Assembly: GCA_963732595.1 (NCBI GenBank)
Contig: CAVSZZ010000002.1
Span: forward strand, 1,984,001 to 2,048,000
Direction of reading: 5' to 3'
From: JAFGXF01 sp963732595
GTDB lineage: Bacteria; Chloroflexota; Anaerolineae; Anaerolineales; Anaerolineaceae
DNA length: 64,000 nt
Below the pieces are notes generated by a model. That model ran no database searches, was not told the origin of the DNA, and saw only the letters and a program-made list of their open reading frames with translations. Below, piece after piece: positions 46,701 to 53,990 of this stretch (position 1 is its first letter; every line of letters starts with the position of its first letter). The translations under genes and the position numbers were made by a program.

Positions 46701-48031
46701 GTACCAATGAGGGCATTTACCTCCGCGCTTCGGATGACGTGGCCGGTCAGGCGATGGCCACCCGCATGTTCAGCCGTATCCTGGCGGAGAATGTGATCGA
46801 CCCGCTCACCGGAGAGATCCTGGCTGAGAAGGGCGACATGCTCGACCATGAAAAAGTGCGTGCCATCACCGGCGGCGCCGGCGTGGAGAGCATCAAGGTG
46901 CGCAGCCCGCTCACCTGCGAGCTGGTGCACGGCATCTGCGCCAAGTGCTACGGCATGGATCTTGGCCGGGGCGAGCTGGTCGGGCAGGGTGCCGCGGTGG
47001 GTATCGTGGCCGCCCAATCCATCGGCGAACCGGGCACGCAGCTGACCCTGCGTACCTTCCACACCGGCGGTGTGGCGGCTGGCGGCGATATCACCACCGG
47101 TCTGCCGCGCGTCGAGGAACTTTTCGAAGCCCGCCGCATGCCCAAGGGCGAAGCCATCATTTCCCATATCAAAGGCACCGCCCATATCATCATGGGTGAC
47201 CGTTCGACCGACCTGCGCATCGTGCGCGTCGAGCATTCCGAGATGGTCAGCGATGCTTACGACGTACCCGCCAGCTGGACGATCGCTGCCACCGATGAGA
47301 GCCAGGTGGAAGTTGGCGATGTGATCGCCTACCAGGAAGCCGCCACCATCACCGCCGAGCACTCCGGGCGGGTGCGCGTTGAGAAACGCCAGGTGATCGT
47401 TTCCTATGAGCAGCGCGAGAGCGAGGATTATGAGATCCCCTCGACCGCCCGCATTTTAATCAAGGACGGCGCGAAAGTTGACGCCGGCGAGCCGGTGACC
47501 GAGGGTTCACTGAATCCGCATATCATCCTGCGCATCAAGGGCCGCGAAGCTGCCCAGATGTACCTGTTGACCGAGATCCAGAAGGTCTACCGCTCACAGG
47601 GTCAGAACATCAACGACAAGCATTTCGAGGTCATCATCCGCAAGATGCTTGGCAAGGTCCAGATCCTGCGCCCGGGCGACACACCCTTCCTGCCGCAGGA
47701 CATGATCGATCGCCAGGAGATCCGCCGCATCAATGAAAAGCTGGCGGATGAAGGTAAATCCCCGGCCCGTTACGGCGAGCTGTTATTGGGCGTCACCAAG
47801 GCCTCCCTGTCGACCGAGTCGTTCCTGTCGGCCTCCTCGTTCCAGCACACCATCAAGGTGCTGGCAGGCGCTGCCATTGCCTCGACCGAGGATCCGCTCT
47901 ACGGCTTGAAGGAGAACGTCATCATCGGCAAGTTGATCCCGGCCGGTACCGGTTATATCGCCGGACGTTTCACCACCAAACCGGAGGTTGAAGCGGTTGT
48001 TGAAGGCGAAGGTGTGCGAGCCGGTGGTTGA
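43793..48031 (+). CDS. rpoC: RNA polymerase beta' subunit
   Basis: 1412 residues from a TTG start with AGGAGG 8 nt upstream. The zinc ribbon is C59/C61/C74/C77 (CYCGKYKNPRYKGIICDKCG). LNRAPTLHRLGIQAFEP and the catalytic NADFDGDQMAVH (Asp629, 631, 633) are intact. The trigger-loop and bridge-helix region (GFGPIAQLAGMRGLMADPAGRIIPLPI..) and the second zinc site (LTCELVHGICAKCYG) with the AAQSIGEPGTQLTLRTFHTGG block follow. A charged coiled-coil insertion sits at about 150-310 (KQQEKEQVARYDELVAEK.., EQKQRDIEALKLQIDAAKAE). rpoB is not adjacent. Confidence 0.97.
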   Translation: METKDLTALRINLASPETIRSWSYGEVLKPETINYRRLRPEKDGLFCEAIFGPTRDWQCYCGKYKNPRYKGIICDKCGVEVTRSAVRRERMGHIDLATPVAHIWYTRRIPSYLGFLLDITRRNLDRVLYFAQYIVTYVDEDARTKALKRLEDELSVSDRAQASEINNQIAEIKVARDKAISGLKQQEKEQVARYDELVAEKIEPIIKEGQKLENTIQEKNGKTIRAAIKFTSTPEPVIIAEVGSTVAVDLISKVQQVVKDRIEQIESELKEQKQRDIEALKLQIDAAKAEAETKMESFRNKLDEQSDVSHKANVRQRDEIMDLRPFTFLTENGYRELKQRWGQVFRADMGAEAFYDILRRLDLDKLSEELWREVKTSKSKQKRKKATTRLKVVEAFRRSGNRPEWMILTVLPVIPPDLRPMVPLDGGRFATSDLNDLYRRVINRNNRLKRLLELGAPDVIVRNEKRMLQEAVDSLIDNSQRGKALSRRGRRELKSLSDMLKGKKGRFRRNLLGKRVDYSGRSVIVVGPNLKLYQCGLPKNMALELYRPFVVSRLVEHSYAANVRGARRFIERNRPEVWEVLEEVIKDRPVLLNRAPTLHRLGIQAFEPVLIEGSAIQLHPLVTTAFNADFDGDQMAVHVPLSEKAVHEARTLMLASRNLLKPADGEPIITPSKDMVLGVYYLTMDHELPHKGEGRTFSDIDDVDLAYSLDQVDVHTKIKLLTRTWYDDKGSRNEKDEVRIVDTTVGRALFNRILPPEVLFVNDVLEKGGVKDLIADVYDLCGQDVTTELADKIKEIGFKYAMQSGATIAVSDITIPPEKKELIRKALQDVEEVQRDYRRGLLTDQEQNERIIEVWQQTTKLVGDAVRRYLDPTGNLAVMALSGATKGGFGPIAQLAGMRGLMADPAGRIIPLPIQSNFREGLTALEYFISTHGARKGLADTALRTADAGYLTRRLVDIAQDVIINEVDCGTNEGIYLRASDDVAGQAMATRMFSRILAENVIDPLTGEILAEKGDMLDHEKVRAITGGAGVESIKVRSPLTCELVHGICAKCYGMDLGRGELVGQGAAVGIVAAQSIGEPGTQLTLRTFHTGGVAAGGDITTGLPRVEELFEARRMPKGEAIISHIKGTAHIIMGDRSTDLRIVRVEHSEMVSDAYDVPASWTIAATDESQVEVGDVIAYQEAATITAEHSGRVRVEKRQVIVSYEQRESEDYEIPSTARILIKDGAKVDAGEPVTEGSLNPHIILRIKGREAAQMYLLTEIQKVYRSQGQNINDKHFEVIIRKMLGKVQILRPGDTPFLPQDMIDRQEIRRINEKLADEGKSPARYGELLLGVTKASLSTESFLSASSFQHTIKVLAGAAIASTEDPLYGLKENVIIGKLIPAGTGYIAGRFTTKPEVEAVVEGEGVRAGG

Positions 48032-48107
48032 AGCCGCAGGCGATAAATCCTGTCGAAAGTGTTGAGCCGGCAGCCGCGAAATAAGCCGGAGCGTTTGAGA
48101 ACAGTAG

Positions 48108-48135
48108 AGGTTGGGCAGAAATGCCCAACCTTTTT
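48108..48135 (+). terminator. rpoC terminator
   Basis: AGGTTGGGC-AGAAAT-GCCCAACCT followed by TTTTATTT. Confidence 0.85.
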
Positions 48136-48510
48136 ATTTAATTACTCTGGCATTCGTTCGTGTACTTTTCGAGCTAGAGGTCACCTCGGTTGACTCGTTT
48201 CAATACTGGCGAGAGGATCATCAATCGTCGGCAAATTTGTCCGACCACCCTTACACTTAAACCGACGAAAACTCAATGAAAAATATTGAAAGGATCGGGA
48301 TTCAGGTCACGTGTTAATTGATCCTCTCCCTCCCGATGTCGTGAATCGGGAGGGAGAGGGATATTTAAGTAGCATATGAAATTATTCTCCTGAGTGATAT
48401 ATAATTCTTCGCTGTAAATAGCCAATCAGAGGTGAGGGAGGGCTTATTAATCAATGCCCCTCACCTCCGGGAAACAATGATCCCTTGAATGCCAGATTGA
48501 TCTTCACCAA
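48136..48510. other. intergenic, start of AT-rich island
   Basis: No gene seen. A small GTCGG..CCGAC hairpin lies near 48227, followed by palindromes A and B of the composite element. Confidence 0.6.
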
Positions 48511-48564
48511 TTGAATAGTGCTCAATCACGTATCGTTTGCCTCTCCCCCGTCGACGGGGGAGAG
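48323..48564. repeat. composite three-palindrome element, copy 2
   Basis: A 48323-48359 (CCTCTCCCTCCCGAT, loop, ATCGGGAGGGAGAGG), B 48431-48465 (GGTGAGGG..CCCTCACC), C 48541-48564 (a perfect palindrome starting CTCTCCCCCG, loop TCGA). Start-to-start spacings are 108 and 110 bp, against 107 and about 110 in copy 1 at 13968. Palindrome C lies inside the open frame that continues into the Rhs core. Confidence 0.65.
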
Positions 48565-49365
48565 GATGAGGAACATACCGGTCAGCGCCAGGCAGAAGCG
48601 GGGCTGTATTTCTACAATGCCCGCTGGTATGACCCCGAAGTTGGAAGATTCATACAAGCTGACACTATAATCCCTGATCCAGGGAATCCCCTGGCGTGGG
48701 ATCGGTATGCGTATGCCATGAATAGCCCGATTAATTATACTGACCCATCTGGGCATAAAGCCTGTGAAGATCAAGGAACTTTAGGTGGAAGTGGAGTAGT
48801 CTGCACAAATGTTCATAGTCCGCGTGCTTCTATAAAGCCTCCCACACTCACAATTAAAGATATTGCTAAGTCTGTAAACTGGGCTTTTCAAAATTTCACA
48901 GATTTTACACTATATAAATCCTCGGGCTGGCCATATCGAACAAGTTTTAGAATATCCTATGATTTTAGTCTTGTACAAGAAAATGGATCAAATCTTACGG
49001 CAGGGCCAAGAAAGTTCGTTATAAATAATATAGGGATTGAACCCAATGGATGGACTATAGAAAATGATAAATATAGTATTGGGGAGATACCTGATTTAAT
49101 AAAGGGAGTGGATGTTAAATATAATTTTAAATTCCCAGAAGTTTATTCTCATGGATTTAGCTTAAATCAAAAGGTCGGATTTGAGGGCATCCTCCGCCCA
49201 GGTAACGATGCGGCATATCTAATTGCATCAGGATTAAGAGTTGCAGCAGTTGAGGCCCCTGCTATAGCCGCATATGCTTCGTCGAAAATGGCTGAATGGG
49301 GAGTAAGATATTTTCCACAGTGGGCAAACAAAAGAATGTTTGAGTTACTGGAAGGAATTAGATAA
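48511..49365 (+). CDS. 5'-truncated Rhs core with unrecognised C-terminal domain
   Basis: 284 codons. Family similarity begins exactly at TGQR (codon 23, 48577), just past palindrome C; the first 22 codons are repeat-derived and the true start is unknown. Residues 27-82 are the Rhs repeat-associated core end: GLYFYNARWYDPEVGRFIQADTI, PLAWDRYAYAMNSPINYTDPSGH. After DPSGH, about 200 residues of AT-rich sequence match no toxin I can name; they include a hydrophobic helical stretch (DAAYLIASGLRVAAVEAPAIAAY) near the end. The usual shell of thousands of residues is missing, so this is a displaced toxin tip or remnant. Confidence 0.75.
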   Translation: MNSAQSRIVCLSPVDGGEDEEHTGQRQAEAGLYFYNARWYDPEVGRFIQADTIIPDPGNPLAWDRYAYAMNSPINYTDPSGHKACEDQGTLGGSGVVCTNVHSPRASIKPPTLTIKDIAKSVNWAFQNFTDFTLYKSSGWPYRTSFRISYDFSLVQENGSNLTAGPRKFVINNIGIEPNGWTIENDKYSIGEIPDLIKGVDVKYNFKFPEVYSHGFSLNQKVGFEGILRPGNDAAYLIASGLRVAAVEAPAIAAYASSKMAEWGVRYFPQWANKRMFELLEGIR

Positions 49366-49396
49366 ATGTTTAAGAAATATTTAGATGGAGATAATA

Positions 49397-50089
49397 ATGG
49401 CTAATAATCTAAAGAAAAGAGATATTTCAGAATATCGATCAATGATTATTGAGCAAATTCGCTCAAAGGATTACGATGCGGCGATTAATTATTGTGAAAG
49501 CGCAATAAGCGAGTATCCCGATAAGGTTCCACTGTATAAAACATTATTTACTCTTTATACCCGAAGGCAAGAGTATAACAAAGGTATCGATATACTTAAA
49601 GAAGCTATTGAAATTGATAGTAATGATCTATCCCTTTATCTGATGTTATCGGATTTATATTTTGGTTTAAGAAAATATTCTAATTCTATTACTTTGCTTC
49701 TTGGTGTTGAAGAAAAGTTTAATGAATGCGATGAAATTCATAGACGATTGTCAAATTATTATTATTGGCAAAATGAATTTGATAAAGCAGTGAAGGAGAT
49801 TAACAAGGCGATTAATTATAAAAAATCGATGCAAAACTATTTGCAGAAATTTATTCTTTATTTCCAAAGATACTTTTATATTTTTGTTCCAATTTTTTTG
49901 TTCATTCTGATTGCAACAATGCTTTCAATAGGTACAGTTAATATATTGTTGTTTGGATTGATGATGATATTTCTTATCAGTTTAGTTGTCTATTATTTCT
50001 CAAATAGATTCATTGTGCACGGTATCGGCGTATCATTATTGATGTTAATAACAATCATCATGGAGTGTTTACATCTGAGCATACAATGA
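49397..50089 (+). CDS. TPR protein with two C-terminal membrane helices
   Basis: 230 residues from the ATG at 49397, with GGAG 6 nt upstream. Three to four tetratricopeptide-like repeats cover residues 10-145 (KDYDAAINYCESAISEYPDK, QEYNKGIDILKEAIEIDSND, RKYSNSITLLLGVEEKFNE, NEFDKAVKEINKAIN). Two or three membrane helices follow (about 160-228). AT-rich like the preceding Rhs C-terminal domain and only 31 bp after it. By position it is a candidate immunity protein for that domain, but nothing in the sequence proves it. Confidence 0.65.
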   Translation: MANNLKKRDISEYRSMIIEQIRSKDYDAAINYCESAISEYPDKVPLYKTLFTLYTRRQEYNKGIDILKEAIEIDSNDLSLYLMLSDLYFGLRKYSNSITLLLGVEEKFNECDEIHRRLSNYYYWQNEFDKAVKEINKAINYKKSMQNYLQKFILYFQRYFYIFVPIFLFILIATMLSIGTVNILLFGLMMIFLISLVVYYFSNRFIVHGIGVSLLMLITIIMECLHLSIQ

Positions 50090-50556
50090 TTTAGACTCTA
50101 AATGCTTGTGTTGGATCCTCCCAGCAGATCAAAATGTACAACCACAGAAGCATACATAATAACGAGAACATTTAGCTAGTCAAGTAACTATCTGATCTTC
50201 CTCAGCTTTATAAAAAAATATTAGCATTTACAATGTAAATTGAATATTGAAGGAGGTGTTCCCTTTCGTCATACCTACAGTGCTCGTCATTGTATTTTGG
50301 ATATTTATAAAAAAAATAATATTATCAATTCAAATTATGTTCCATACACTTTGACAACAACATAAACCCGGAGAGAATGCTGACCTACGATTCCACACCA
50401 GTCGAGCCCTAGTTTTCAGATATTTATATTGAACCATTGGTTTTATTCCTAATTACGATACTGTCCAGTCCTTCGATCGGTTTTTCCCCGCCGATATCAA
50501 CGTCTGCATGAGGTTATAATTGGCGGAATAAATACTAACCTCATAATGGATTTCCA
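50090..50556. other. AT-rich intergenic segment
   Basis: No gene I can support. A 40-codon stretch (about 50245-50360) beginning EGGVPFRHTYSARH ends at a stop without a start and may be the scrap of a toxin-domain gene. The last 40 bp resemble the region just upstream of mgtC. Confidence 0.45.
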
Positions 50557-50608
50557 ATGACTTTTGATTGGCTCGACCTCATCAAATTATTGGCCGCCTT
50601 GGTGGCGG
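50557..50608 (+). repeat. second, truncated copy of the mgtC 5' end
   Basis: The first 52 bases match the start of mgtC (51909-51960) at 45 of 52 positions; most differences are synonymous. It encodes MTFDWLDLIKLLAALVA before running into the metallopeptidase remnant at a shared GGTGGCGG. In the mgtC frame translation stops at 50629-50631. Confidence 0.8.
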
Positions 50609-50845
50609 AAATGCAGATTTACTTACACTAGCTTTGGGAGGAGTTCCATCAGGAATTAGAGCTACGAATGGTACAGTAGTATTCCTGGCAAATATACGTG
50701 GGGAAAAGGCCAATATGGAGATACTGGGTCAGCAGAATACTTTGCAGAAGTATTTTTATATATGATAAGTGATCCAAGCAAGATCCCCCAATCGTCAGAT
50801 GTTGTTGACATAATGCAAGGTTTTATAATGGCTGAAGCTAATTAG
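50602..50845 (+). pseudogene. remnant of a lethal-factor-like metallopeptidase
   Basis: Two frames together encode GGGNADLLTLALGGVPSGI..NGT and then PGKYTWGKGQYG, DTGSAEYFAEVFLYM.., ending at TAG 50843-50845. They align with residues 120-180 of the intact protein at 21006 (FGGGASDRLIQFLGGKPAGL..NGT; ATADYFAEAF), including the third zinc-ligand glutamate. The break is near 50679 (GTATTCC). The HExxH half is gone, replaced by the mgtC 5' copy. Such domains are known as C-terminal tips of polymorphic toxins, and an Rhs core lies 1.3 kb upstream. Confidence 0.7.
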
Positions 50846-50865
50846 TACAAATGAGGATATTTAAA

Positions 50866-51543
50866 ATGAAGAGAATTGCTTGGTTCGCATTATCCTTAGG
50901 CTTATTACTATCTAGCTGTAAGAATAATCATTCATCTACTATCTATAGCTTGTGTTCAGCACCATGTTGGAGAGATGTGAAGCCTGGAGTTACATTTTTT
51001 GGAGAGGCACTTTCATTAATAAAATCTTTTCCAGATGTAAGTTATCAAAGTATTAGTATCAGCGATACTTGGAATATCTTTAATAGGTTCGTATTTTTTG
51101 AACTCACATCTGGTGAAGTCGTCCGTATTTTTTCTATAGATGATACTGTTGTATTAATTGATTTCGAAAACATACATGAAAGGCAAACATTAATGGATTT
51201 CACCCATGAGTACGGAAATCCCACTTATATATACCATGCAATGAATCTTGGCCCGGGGTTTCCTCTCTTACCAGCCTCAGATGCGTATCATTCGTGGATA
51301 TATGCGATATATCCATCCAAGGGGATTTCATTCAGTATGGATCTATACGATGTATGGTTAGGGCCGATCGAAACTATCTCAGGGACTTTAAAGATCACAG
51401 GCATTCAGTATTATGATATTAATAAGTATGATATATTATTGGAGAATGGATTTATTATTATTCCTGTTCCTAATTTTACAAACAGTGATTATTACCCATG
51501 GAAGGGTTTCGGAGATGTTAATGATCTATATCCGATTCAGTGA
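50866..51543 (+). CDS. lipoprotein of unknown function
   Basis: 225 residues when started at the ATG at 50866 (GAGG about 10 nt upstream). The lipobox is LLLSSC near residue 18, so it should be anchored outside. The mature part (SLCSAPCWRDVKPGVTFFGEALSLI.., YIYHAMNLGPGFPLLP.., GFIIIPVPNFTNSDYYPWKGFGDVNDLY) matches no family I know. Its first part recalls Anaerolineae lipoproteins with a C..PCWxxIxPGxT motif. It follows the broken metallopeptidase by 20 bp and could be that toxin's immunity lipoprotein or an unrelated surface protein. Confidence 0.6.
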   Translation: MKRIAWFALSLGLLLSSCKNNHSSTIYSLCSAPCWRDVKPGVTFFGEALSLIKSFPDVSYQSISISDTWNIFNRFVFFELTSGEVVRIFSIDDTVVLIDFENIHERQTLMDFTHEYGNPTYIYHAMNLGPGFPLLPASDAYHSWIYAIYPSKGISFSMDLYDVWLGPIETISGTLKITGIQYYDINKYDILLENGFIIIPVPNFTNSDYYPWKGFGDVNDLYPIQ

Positions 51544-51908
51544 AAAAAATTATCCATAATATAATTTCTATTAAGAAATATATTAAACAGTCCATAATTA
51601 ACCAGTGCACGAAGCGCGGGCGCCTTGTTTCACTGGAGAACAATTAATAATAAACTACACCCATTCAAGGGAGGTGCATGGCAATAATCGGGCTAAACTA
51701 GTTTTTGCTATGATACAGATTCAGTATGATGATCCGTTGAACCGTGTATCAATCCAAAGTGCCTGGCACCGGGGTCGGGGGCGAAGCTTTCAGCGGGCAA
51801 ATGTCCTCTAGTGTTCTTTTGAGGACTTGATGAGGCTCAGATTTGATCCGCGCTACGTTCTACCGATTATAATTACTGTTAGTAAAAAATATATTAAAGG
51901 CAAATCCC
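51544..51908. other. intergenic with YD-repeat scrap
   Basis: No intact gene. At 51719-51751 the plus strand reads IQYDDPLNRVS, a typical Rhs/YD repeat, out of any usable frame. A GTGCC-T-GGCAC palindrome follows it, and a GTCCTC..GAGGAC hairpin lies at about 51806-51832, before mgtC. Confidence 0.5.
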
Positions 51909-52553
51909 ATGACTTTTGAATGGCTCGACCTCATTAAACTCCTGGCCGCCCTGGCGGCGGGCGGCCTGATCGGCGCGGAACGCGAACGCTCGCGCAAGGC
52001 GGTCGGTCTGCGCACGCTCATCCTCATCTCCACCGGCTCGGCCCTCTTCACCATCCTCTCCCTGCGCCTGGGGGAGAGCTTTGGCAATGACCCCGGGCGC
52101 ATTGCCGCCAATATCGTCACCGGCATCGGTTTCCTGGGCGCGGGCGTCATCCTCGAGGAACGCGGGCGGGTCACCGGCCTGACCACCGCCGCCACCATCT
52201 GGCTTTCGGCTGCGCTGGGCATGGCGGCCGGGCTGGGCGAGTTCGTCCTGATGGCCATCACCACCACGCTGGCCATGCTCGTCCTGCTCACCTTCTATCA
52301 TATCGAGCGCGCCATGGCCACCTCCATCGAAGAACGCACCTACATGATCACCACCGGGGTGGATTGGAGCAAGTTCAAAGCCTTGAAAAAGGTGGTTCAG
52401 GACCATGGCCTCGAGATCATGACCCACAAGCAGGAAAAACATGGCAAGACGATGGTGGTCACTTTCGAATTGATGGGCTCGACCCGCAAACATGACAAGC
52501 TGACCCAGAAATTGCTCAATGACGATGAGATCAAGGAATGCAGCTGGTGCTGA
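51909..52553 (+). CDS. MgtC/SapB family membrane protein
   Basis: 214 residues. Four to five membrane helices with the family blocks LAAGGLIGAERERSRKAVGLRT, IAANIVTGIGFLGAGVIL and GLTTAATIWLSAALGMAAGLG, then a cytoplasmic ACT-like domain (about 145-210). MgtC proteins support growth at low magnesium and interact with ATP synthase or P-type ATPases in pathogens; the role here is open. A truncated second copy of its 5' end is found 1.35 kb upstream. Only a weak AAAGG precedes the ATG. Confidence 0.88.
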   Translation: MTFEWLDLIKLLAALAAGGLIGAERERSRKAVGLRTLILISTGSALFTILSLRLGESFGNDPGRIAANIVTGIGFLGAGVILEERGRVTGLTTAATIWLSAALGMAAGLGEFVLMAITTTLAMLVLLTFYHIERAMATSIEERTYMITTGVDWSKFKALKKVVQDHGLEIMTHKQEKHGKTMVVTFELMGSTRKHDKLTQKLLNDDEIKECSWC

Positions 52554-52598
52554 ACCGGCTGCTTCTTATTTAATCATCCCAGACCAGGAGAGACAACC

Positions 52599-53858
52599 AT
52601 GATCCAGGATTTCGAGCTAAAACTGCAAAAATTCGCCGATGTGACCGTTAAAGTCGGCCTGAATATCCAACCCGGCCAGCGTTTGATCATCGGGGGCCCC
52701 CTGTCGCGCGGTGTTGATATCGTCCTCGCGCCCCTGGTGCGCATGATCGCTGCCAGCGCCTATAAGGCGGGTGCCCGCTACGTGGATGTGATCTGGGGCG
52801 ATCCGGCCATGCGGCTCCAACGCTATCAACTGGCGCCACGGGATTCGTTCGAGGAGTTCCCCACCTGGGTCGTCAACGCGCGGGTCGATTACCTCAAGCG
52901 CGCCGATGCCATCCTCACCATCTCTGCGGATGACCCTGCCCTGCTCAAGGGACAGGATCCGGCGCTGGTTGGCCAGGAGATGCATGCTGTCGCCAGGAAC
53001 AATACCCCGGTGCGGGAATTCATCTCCCGCAATGCCGTCAACTGGTGCGTGGTCGCCGGCGCCGTACCCGGCTGGGCTGCGCGCGTCTTTCCGGACCGGT
53101 CGCCCGAGGAGCAGGTGGACAGTCTGTGGCAGGCGATCTTCAGCATGTGCCGCATCGACCAGCCGGATCCGGTGGCCGCCTGGGACGCTCATGTGAAGCA
53201 GCTGGTCTCACGCTCCGATTACCTGAATCACAAATCCTATGATGCCTTGCACTACACCGGTCCGGACACCGACCTGACCATCGGGATCCCCGCGGGAGCC
53301 ATCTGGAATGCCGCTGGTTCCAAAAGTGAGTTGGGCATCGATTTCATCGCCAACCTGCCAACCGAGGAGATCTTCACCCTGCCGCACCGCGACCGCATCG
53401 ATGGCACCATCCGGGCTTCCCGGCCGCTCAATCAAAGCGGCAGCCTGATCGAGGACTTCAGGTTGACCTTCGAGAAGGGGCATGTGGTCAAAGCGGATGC
53501 TGCCCAGGGTGGTGATATCCTCAAGCAGTTGCTTTCCACGGATGAAGGCGCCACCAGCCTGGGTGAAGTTTCCTTTGTCCCCTATACGTCACCGATCTCG
53601 CTGACCAAGACGCTCTTCTACAATACCCTGATCGATGAGAATGCCGCCAGTCACCTGGCATTCGGAAATGCCTACCGCTTCACCCTGTCGGGCGCGGAAG
53701 GCATGAACGACGATCAGTTCAAGGCTGCCGGCGGCAACATGTCAGGCATCCACGTCGATTTCATGGTCGGCTCGAACAAACTGGACATCGATGGCCTGAC
53801 AAAGGACGGCCTGGCCGAACCCATTATGCACCAGGGGGAGTGGGCTTTCAAAGTTTGA
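52599..53858 (+). CDS. M29 family aminopeptidase (AmpS/thermophilic aminopeptidase)
   Basis: 419 residues. The metal-site segments of the M29 family are in order: NLPTEEIFTLPHRDRIDG, GEVSFVPYTSPI, NTLIDENAASHLAFGNAY and GNMSGIHVDFMVGS, supplying the Glu, Glu, His, Tyr, His and Asp ligands. It removes N-terminal residues from peptides in the cytoplasm; no signal peptide. Good Shine-Dalgarno (AGGAGAG). Possibly co-transcribed with mgtC, 45 bp upstream. Confidence 0.92.
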   Translation: MIQDFELKLQKFADVTVKVGLNIQPGQRLIIGGPLSRGVDIVLAPLVRMIAASAYKAGARYVDVIWGDPAMRLQRYQLAPRDSFEEFPTWVVNARVDYLKRADAILTISADDPALLKGQDPALVGQEMHAVARNNTPVREFISRNAVNWCVVAGAVPGWAARVFPDRSPEEQVDSLWQAIFSMCRIDQPDPVAAWDAHVKQLVSRSDYLNHKSYDALHYTGPDTDLTIGIPAGAIWNAAGSKSELGIDFIANLPTEEIFTLPHRDRIDGTIRASRPLNQSGSLIEDFRLTFEKGHVVKADAAQGGDILKQLLSTDEGATSLGEVSFVPYTSPISLTKTLFYNTLIDENAASHLAFGNAYRFTLSGAEGMNDDQFKAAGGNMSGIHVDFMVGSNKLDIDGLTKDGLAEPIMHQGEWAFKV

Positions 53859-53881
53859 GCCCAGCTCGCTAAACATCGATG

Positions 53882-53914
53882 AGTGGTCCGGTCAAAAGCC
53901 AGGACCACTTTTTC
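53882..53914 (+). terminator. terminator after the aminopeptidase gene
   Basis: AGTGGTCC..GGACCACT followed by TTTTTC. Confidence 0.75.
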
Positions 53915-53943
53915 TTGCGCGGAGCTAAAAAGACGCGTTTTGC

Positions 53944-53972
53944 TTGACGCGTATTCCGAATAACCGTATCAT
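53944..53972 (+). promoter_or_regulatory. promoter of the second GyrA/ParC-type gene
   Basis: TTGACG, 17 bp, TATCAT; Shine-Dalgarno AGGAG at 53980-53984. GACGCGT occurs at about 53932 and 53946, a short direct repeat overlapping the -35. Confidence 0.65.
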
Positions 53973-53990
53973 ACCTGCCAGGAGTACCCC

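Noticed and set aside
46037..47362. Open frame of about 440 codons on the minus strand opposite rpoC
   Set aside because: It is the mirror of strongly conserved rpoC sequence, has a composition full of Gly/His/Asp typical of antisense frames in GC-rich genes, no ribosome-binding site and no family match.
48511..48576. Treating the first 22 codons of the Rhs fragment as genuine protein
   Set aside because: They are encoded by palindrome C and its flank and have no Rhs similarity.
51605..51811. Small open frame of 68 codons before mgtC
   Set aside because: Only a short YD-repeat scrap is recognisable; there is no ribosome-binding site and the rest is repeat-like sequence.
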